This document shows positions 39,674 through 43,724 of a stretch of DNA of 43,724 nucleotides, in pieces. How positions within the stretch are numbered: position 1 is the stretch's first letter; the number at the start of each line of letters is the position of its first letter. The stretch spans positions 1 through 43,724 of the forward strand of contig JAOUCL010000008.1 of the NCBI GenBank assembly GCA_029859805.1. The letters run 5' to 3'. Below the pieces are notes generated by a model. It made no database searches. It was not told the DNA's origin and saw only the letters and a list, made by a program, of their open reading frames with translations. The position numbers and the translations under genes are program-made. The stretch is from Rhodospirillales bacterium (GTDB lineage Bacteria > Pseudomonadota > Alphaproteobacteria > Kiloniellales > JAKSDN01).

Positions 39674-40360
39674 ATGCTTGAAATCTGGGGCCGGCGGAAC
39701 GCCAGCAACGTGATGCCGGTGATGTGGGCGGTCGGGGAACTGAACATCGCGCACCGGCGCCACGACGTGGGCGGCTCGTTCGGCGGCGTCGATACACCCG
39801 AGTTTCTGTCCCTGAACCCGAACGGCCGCATACCCACGGTTCGCGATGACGGCTTCGTCCTGTGGGAATCGAACGCGATCGTGCGCTACCTGTCCAGACG
39901 CTACGGCGACGGCATCCTGTGGCCGGACTCCGAGCAGCAGTGCGCGGTCACCGACCAGTGGATGGAGTGGTTCAAGTCCACCGCCTATCCGCTCTACATT
40001 GACCTCTTCTGGTCGATCGTCCGCACCGAGCCGGCGCGTCGCGACAAAGGCGCCATCGCACGCCTGACGGCATCCCTGGGCGACAAGCTGCTGATACTGG
40101 AGGCGCAGCTTGCCCGGCATCCGTACCTGGCCGGGGATGCATTGACCATGGCGGACATCCCCTACGGGCCGATGGCGCACCGGTACTTCAACCTGGACAT
40201 CGAACGACCGGATCTACCGAGGATGGCCGAATGGTATAGGCGGCTGTGCGACCGACCCGCCTTTCGCGAACACGTCGGCTTTGCCTTCGGGCGCAATCCG
40301 GCCGAATGGTATGTGCTCGAGCGTGAGGGACTGATCGGTACCGAGAGTCACGGCCGGTAG
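39674..40360 (+). CDS. Glutathione S-transferase family protein
   Basis: 228 residues. The thioredoxin-like N-domain reads LEIWGRRNASNVMPVMWAVGELNI with the active Ser/Asn region, then LNPNGRIPTVRDDGFVLWESNAIVRYLSRRYG (glutathione-binding cis-Pro and ES motif). The C-domain has LAGDALTMADIPYGPMAHRY. Many alphaproteobacterial members detoxify or isomerise metabolites with glutathione. The gene starts 34 bp after the aminotransferase gene. ATG 39674 is preferred to 39590, which lies within the upstream gene. Confidence 0.92.
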   Translation: MLEIWGRRNASNVMPVMWAVGELNIAHRRHDVGGSFGGVDTPEFLSLNPNGRIPTVRDDGFVLWESNAIVRYLSRRYGDGILWPDSEQQCAVTDQWMEWFKSTAYPLYIDLFWSIVRTEPARRDKGAIARLTASLGDKLLILEAQLARHPYLAGDALTMADIPYGPMAHRYFNLDIERPDLPRMAEWYRRLCDRPAFREHVGFAFGRNPAEWYVLEREGLIGTESHGR

Positions 40361-40400
40361 CCTTGTGTTCGTCCTGGCGGGAAGATGGCGCGTATATGAG

Positions 40401-40414
40401 CTGAAAGCTTTCAG
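40401..40414. promoter_or_regulatory. Perfect 14-bp palindrome before the M20 gene
   Basis: CTGAAAGCTTTCAG, 21 bp before the start of the amidohydrolase gene. It may bind a dimeric regulator; no second copy was noticed. Confidence 0.4.
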
Positions 40415-40435
40415 GCAGCCAGGGGAATGAAGTCG

Positions 40436-42028
40436 ATGAAACGGGAGATGACGCCGGCGAAACAGAGCGCCTTCGCCTGGATCGAGGCTAATTTCGCGCG
40501 GCTTTCTGACTGGAACCAGACAATCTGGCACTACGGCGAGACCGCCTGGCGCGAATACAGATCCGCCGCCTGGTACGTCGCGCGCCTGCGCGCCGAGGGC
40601 TTCGAGGTCGAGGCGGCGAGCGGCGGCATGCCGACCGCCTTCGCGGCGACCTGGCGCAAGGGCGCGGGGCCGGTGGTCGCCGGCTACGCGGAATACGACG
40701 GCGTACCCGGCAACTGCCAGGCCGCGGCCACGCGCAAGGCGCCCCGCGCGGGGCTCAGCCCCTTTGCCGGCGGCCACACCGACCCGCATTCGGCGCTCGG
40801 CATCGGGGCGCTGGGCGGCATCCTAGCCGCCAAGGCTGCCATGGAAGAGCACGGCCTCGCCGGCACCCTCAAGTTCTTCGGCGAACCGGCCGAGAAGGTG
40901 CGCGGTTCCAAGCCGATCCACGCAGCGCAGGGCTATTACGACGGCATCGACGGCCTGATCAGCTTCCACCCCTGCTTCATGCTGCCGCTCTCCAACACGA
41001 CCCGTTGGGATACCCACTGCGGCGCCGGATACGGGGTGATCTACGAGTTCCGCTGCGAGCAGCCCGAGACCTGGCTGGCCGCGCCCGGCGACGCGCCGAT
41101 CCCCCAGGCGCACAGCTCGGCGCGCGCACCCGGCGCCAATGACGCCCTGGTCACCATGTACATGACGAGCAAAATGACCAAGGAGTCGATGCTGCCGTTC
41201 TCGGGCGGCTGGTCGGTCAACGAGGCGATCCTCCTGGCCGGCCAGGCGACGGCCGACAACCTGCCGGCCCAAGTCGCCCAGATCCAGTACTTCGTTCGGA
41301 CGCCGACCGTGGAGATGGCGGAGGACGTCGTCCGGGTGCTCGACCGCAACGCCGCCGCCGCGGCCCAGGCCGCGCACTGCACGTGGCGGCGCCATTGGGT
41401 CTCCAAGTCGCGCCCGGGCCTGGCCAACCACGTCATGGCGGAGCTGACCTACCGCAACCTCGAGCTGGCCGGCCCGCCGGTCTTCGGCCCCGAGGCCGTC
41501 GCCGCGGCGCGCGAGATCCAGGCGAACCTGGGCCAGGAGCCCATGGAGCGGCCGTTTCTGGAAGCCTGCGAGACCTTGATCGAGCCGCGCGAGGCCGAGG
41601 CGATCGTCCGGGAGTCCCTGCCGCCCGCGCAGCTTCATTCGACCTCCGACGACTATACGGACATGGCCTGGCACGCGCCGACCGCCCGGCTCTACGTCGG
41701 CCGGCCGATGCTGAAGGCGCCGCCGGGCGTCCGCACCCCGGACTGGGTGGCGAACGCGCTGGGCGGCATCCGGGCCACGATCGACCCGACGATCTACAGC
41801 GCCAGCCGGGCGATCGCCGCGACCCTGGTCGACCTCCTGAGCGACCCGGCGATGGTCGCCGAGGCCTGGGCCGAGTTCGAGGAGCGCACCGGCGGCGGCA
41901 TCGGCGGCACGGACTGGCTGGCGCCGCTCTGCGACTACGACCCGCCGATCCACTTCCCCTGGCCGGAGTACATCACGACAGAGCGCGGCCAGTCGTGGTG
42001 GATCCCGGCCATGCCGGAGGGCGGGTGA
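40436..42028 (+). CDS. M20 family amidohydrolase (AbgB-like)
   Basis: 530 residues. M20-type metal ligands are expected in YAEYDGVPG (Asp), GHTDPHSALG and FGEPAEKVRG, plus SFHPCFM and the C-terminal LHSTSDDYTDMAW. The arrangement fits the p-aminobenzoyl-glutamate/indole-amide hydrolase branch (AbgB), which cleaves N-acyl amino acid amides. It is cytoplasmic. ATG 40436, about 10 bases behind AGGGG, is taken; ATG 40427 is too near to this site. The genes before it (aminotransferase, GST) suggest a role in breaking down a nitrogen-containing compound (inference). Confidence 0.9.
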   Translation: MKREMTPAKQSAFAWIEANFARLSDWNQTIWHYGETAWREYRSAAWYVARLRAEGFEVEAASGGMPTAFAATWRKGAGPVVAGYAEYDGVPGNCQAAATRKAPRAGLSPFAGGHTDPHSALGIGALGGILAAKAAMEEHGLAGTLKFFGEPAEKVRGSKPIHAAQGYYDGIDGLISFHPCFMLPLSNTTRWDTHCGAGYGVIYEFRCEQPETWLAAPGDAPIPQAHSSARAPGANDALVTMYMTSKMTKESMLPFSGGWSVNEAILLAGQATADNLPAQVAQIQYFVRTPTVEMAEDVVRVLDRNAAAAAQAAHCTWRRHWVSKSRPGLANHVMAELTYRNLELAGPPVFGPEAVAAAREIQANLGQEPMERPFLEACETLIEPREAEAIVRESLPPAQLHSTSDDYTDMAWHAPTARLYVGRPMLKAPPGVRTPDWVANALGGIRATIDPTIYSASRAIAATLVDLLSDPAMVAEAWAEFEERTGGGIGGTDWLAPLCDYDPPIHFPWPEYITTERGQSWWIPAMPEGG

Positions 42029-42031
42029 ACC

Positions 42032-42127
42032 GGAGGGAAACCGGGACTGGCTCGTTTTCGCGCGAGCGAAAAGGTGCCTGCCCCGCTTGCCCGTGCCGCC
42101 GCAAGATCGCGGCCATCGGGCCCGCGA
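42032..42127 (+). repeat. 96-bp direct repeat, copy 1 (GGAGGGAAACCGGGAC type)
   Basis: Starts GGAGGGAAACCGGGACTGG. The first 29 bases match the copy at 43448 at 27 positions; the middle diverges and the end (GCCGCCGCAAGAT... to GGGCCCGCGA) agrees again. The AAACCGGGAC/GGTGCCTGCCCC parts resemble ends of REP/Y1-type elements. Confidence 0.7.
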
Positions 42128-42188
42128 AAAGGAGACCGGCACGGATTCGCTGACGCGAATGCGAGCCAATCCCCTTCTTCGCTCCGTC

Positions 42189-43205
42189 TCAACCGAAACG
42201 AACCACGGACTGCAGGACGTTGCCGAGCAGACCAATGATCAATGGCGCGAACATGGCGGCAAGGTTGCGGATCTGTTTCTCCACGGTGACGGGCACTTGA
42301 TCGGTCAGCCAGGTCTGGAATTCCTGTGGCGCCTTCAGCCGCTCCCGATAGCGCTGCGCCCTGTGGCGAAGAATCAGCGTGGCCGGCACGAAGGTTGCGA
42401 TGAGCGTTAGGGTGAAGACCGTGCCCCAGAACGCCGTGAGCCCTTGCGCGTAGGCACTGAGCGCCATCCTCGTGGCGTCGTCGCCGGCCAACGCCACCGG
42501 CAGCTGGAAGAACAGCATGATGGTGATGGTGCTGGTCACCAGCACTGCGCTAAGCACATAGAAGGCCTGTTGCAGCATGCGCACCCGCACGACGAACTGC
42601 CGACGCCATTCCCCGTCCGACCGTCTTGGCAATTCGCCGGCCGCCGCGGTTGCGAGCGCCGCGGCCGTGATCACCGCGACCATGCCGAACAGCGTCGGGA
42701 TGTAGACGAGGATCGACAGCTTGGTGAAGTCACCGACCACGTACCGAGTCAGGTCGGCCTCGGCCAAACTGAGCCGCAAGATCTCGCGGATGTTGACGTA
42801 GGTCAGCTTGTAGACCGCGAAGTCCAACTGCGGCGCGCGGAGCAGAACAACGGTCAGTGTGAGGACGACCAAGGCGGCGAGGATGTAGAGATGCCCGCGA
42901 CGCCGCAGTGGCGTCGGCATGCGGCGAAGCCCATCGAGGAAATAGACGATCGCCCCGAGGCACACGACGATGTGGAAAAAGCCGGCCGCCGCGTAGATCA
43001 TTCGGTCCGCCATGTGCCGCCCCAGAACGTCGCGCCCCTCGGCAAAGGCCCCCGTGAGATTGGCGGGCGACAGTTCGGGATGCGTGATGAACTGCAGGAT
43101 CGCCGCCGCGCCGAGCAGGGGAACCAGCGGCGGGAGCAGCAGCAGGAGCCACGCTTGGCCGGAGCGAACCGGTTCGGTCGGATCGGTGCTGTCGCCGTCG
43201 GCCAT
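42189..43205 (-). CDS. Unknown integral membrane protein
   Basis: 338 residues with about six or seven predicted membrane helices: residues ~18-39 (LLLLLPPLVPLLGAAAILQF), 68-92 (MIYAAAGFFHIVVCLGAIVYFL), 105-122, 166-187, 220-241, 258-280 and 312-333. The loop KAPQEFQTWLTDQVPVTVEKQ is the only marked hydrophilic piece. No known domain is recognised. It lies between two direct copies of a 96-bp repeat and has slightly lower GC than the flanks, so it may be acquired cargo. ATG 43205. Confidence 0.75.
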   Translation of the reverse strand: MADGDSTDPTEPVRSGQAWLLLLLPPLVPLLGAAAILQFITHPELSPANLTGAFAEGRDVLGRHMADRMIYAAAGFFHIVVCLGAIVYFLDGLRRMPTPLRRRGHLYILAALVVLTLTVVLLRAPQLDFAVYKLTYVNIREILRLSLAEADLTRYVVGDFTKLSILVYIPTLFGMVAVITAAALATAAAGELPRRSDGEWRRQFVVRVRMLQQAFYVLSAVLVTSTITIMLFFQLPVALAGDDATRMALSAYAQGLTAFWGTVFTLTLIATFVPATLILRHRAQRYRERLKAPQEFQTWLTDQVPVTVEKQIRNLAAMFAPLIIGLLGNVLQSVVRFG

Positions 43206-43242
43206 CGTTACAACAGTGCCCCCATGGATCCGGCTGGACTAT

Positions 43243-43271
43243 ACCAAAGGTCATTATCAATGGCCTTTGGT
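43243..43271. promoter_or_regulatory. Hairpin ACCAAAGG...CCTTTGGT upstream of the membrane protein gene
   Basis: 13-bp stem (one T opposite G) with a three-base loop (43256-43258), 37 bp before the membrane protein start on the minus strand. It could be an operator or a leader hairpin. Confidence 0.55.
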
Positions 43272-43447
43272 GTAATGGTTTCCGGTGCCGAGGTCTCGCC
43301 GAAATTTACGTGTTTGAAGGCCAACGCTGCCCACGCCGAAAGGTCTGCTCGTTCTCGGCGAGACGGAGTTCGCTATCCTGTGCAACCTGAGACTGCCTGA
43401 ATGATACTCACAGGTCACTGATAAGAACCTTCGGTATCAGGTCTCTT

Positions 43448-43543
43448 GGAGGGAAACCGGGACCGGCTCGTCTTCGGGCAATGAAGATGTGCCCGTCCCT
43501 ATTTGCCGGGCCGCCGCAAAGATGGCAGGGGGCGGGCCCGCGA
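43448..43543 (+). repeat. 96-bp direct repeat, copy 2
   Basis: Copy of 42032-42127 in the same orientation; about 1.4 kb apart, with the membrane protein gene between. Confidence 0.7.
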
Positions 43544-43724
43544 CTCCTGAAATCATCGCGCCACTGTGCGCCGTTCAGTGGCGGGGGTGAATTCTTCGTG
43601 GCTCTTAGTTTTGAAGGCTATCGGTGGCAAATCATCGGTGGCCGGCCGCCGGTCCATTTCGGGGCTTCTCGCGATATGGTATCTTGAGGCTCGCCGGCAG
43701 GCGGCGGCGTCCTCCACCTGGTGG
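43544..43724. other. Unassigned right end
   Basis: A short open frame (43481-43687) exists but overlaps the repeat and has no known pattern. No gene is called. Confidence 0.3.

Noticed and set aside
43481-43687. 68-codon open frame at the right end
   Set aside because: It overlaps the direct repeat, has no ribosome site or recognised pattern.

Overview
This is a high-GC chromosomal segment of an alphaproteobacterium, most likely a Rhodospirillales-type lineage. Support for this is indirect: uniformly GC-rich third codon positions, a CpdR-type receiver, glcDEF, a RarD permease, an N-formylglutamate amidohydrolase and several outer-membrane beta-barrel proteins. No rRNA or species-specific marker is present, so the genus is not assigned. 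The window holds about 40 intact genes, one tRNA, two clear gene remnants and an unusually dense set of small palindromic or transposase-associated repeats.

Layout, left half. Bases 1-4.4 kb hold a CoA-transferase tail and a MaoC-like hydratase (acyl-CoA chemistry), a LEA-type lipoprotein, a small ankyrin protein and a LemA plus M48 membrane protease pair. Bases 4.5-6.1 kb are a compact regulatory unit. A TetR-like protein with two successive helix-turn-helix segments is bracketed by three copies of the 14-bp palindrome ATAC-N6-GTAT, one of them upstream of an unknown gene. Bases 6.2-9.0 kb carry a lytic transglycosylase, an N-formylglutamate amidohydrolase with a deletion-bearing GNAT pseudogene behind it, cpdR and tRNA-Val(GAC). 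Bases 9.1-12.5 kb hold two paralogous SAM methyltransferases around a lipoprotein hydrolase. A zinc-less L36 gene with its own promoter and hairpin follows. The glcDEF operon (12.9-17.5 kb) is split by a 426-bp unit with 35-bp inverted termini that encodes a DUF559 nuclease-like protein. Two paralogous short beta-barrel proteins (17.5-19.3 kb) flank a cyclophilin-like protein.

Layout, right half. Bases 19.5-26.5 kb hold a DUF2817 peptidase, a TPR protein, an ATP-grasp protein, an AT-richer orphan, rarD and pyk. Bases 26.6-32.8 kb are an accessory island. It contains a long hairpin repeat, an orphan Rhs tip with a candidate immunity gene, a Y1 (RAYT-type) transposase with 26-bp inverted ends, several families of short repeats that look like ends of related elements, an AT-rich unknown gene and a decayed HigA antitoxin. 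DgkA and an IlvD/Edd dehydratase follow, then two outer-membrane proteins. A rightward gene set comprises a PaaK-like ligase, an enoyl-CoA hydratase, an aminotransferase, a GST and an M20 amidohydrolase. The window ends with an unknown membrane protein between two direct copies of a roughly 96-bp repeat.

The most promising undescribed items are the double-HTH regulator with its three operators, the DUF559 gene carried inside its own inverted repeats, and the concentration of Y1-transposase-type termini around the Rhs tip. All function calls are from reading the translated sequence; no database search was run.
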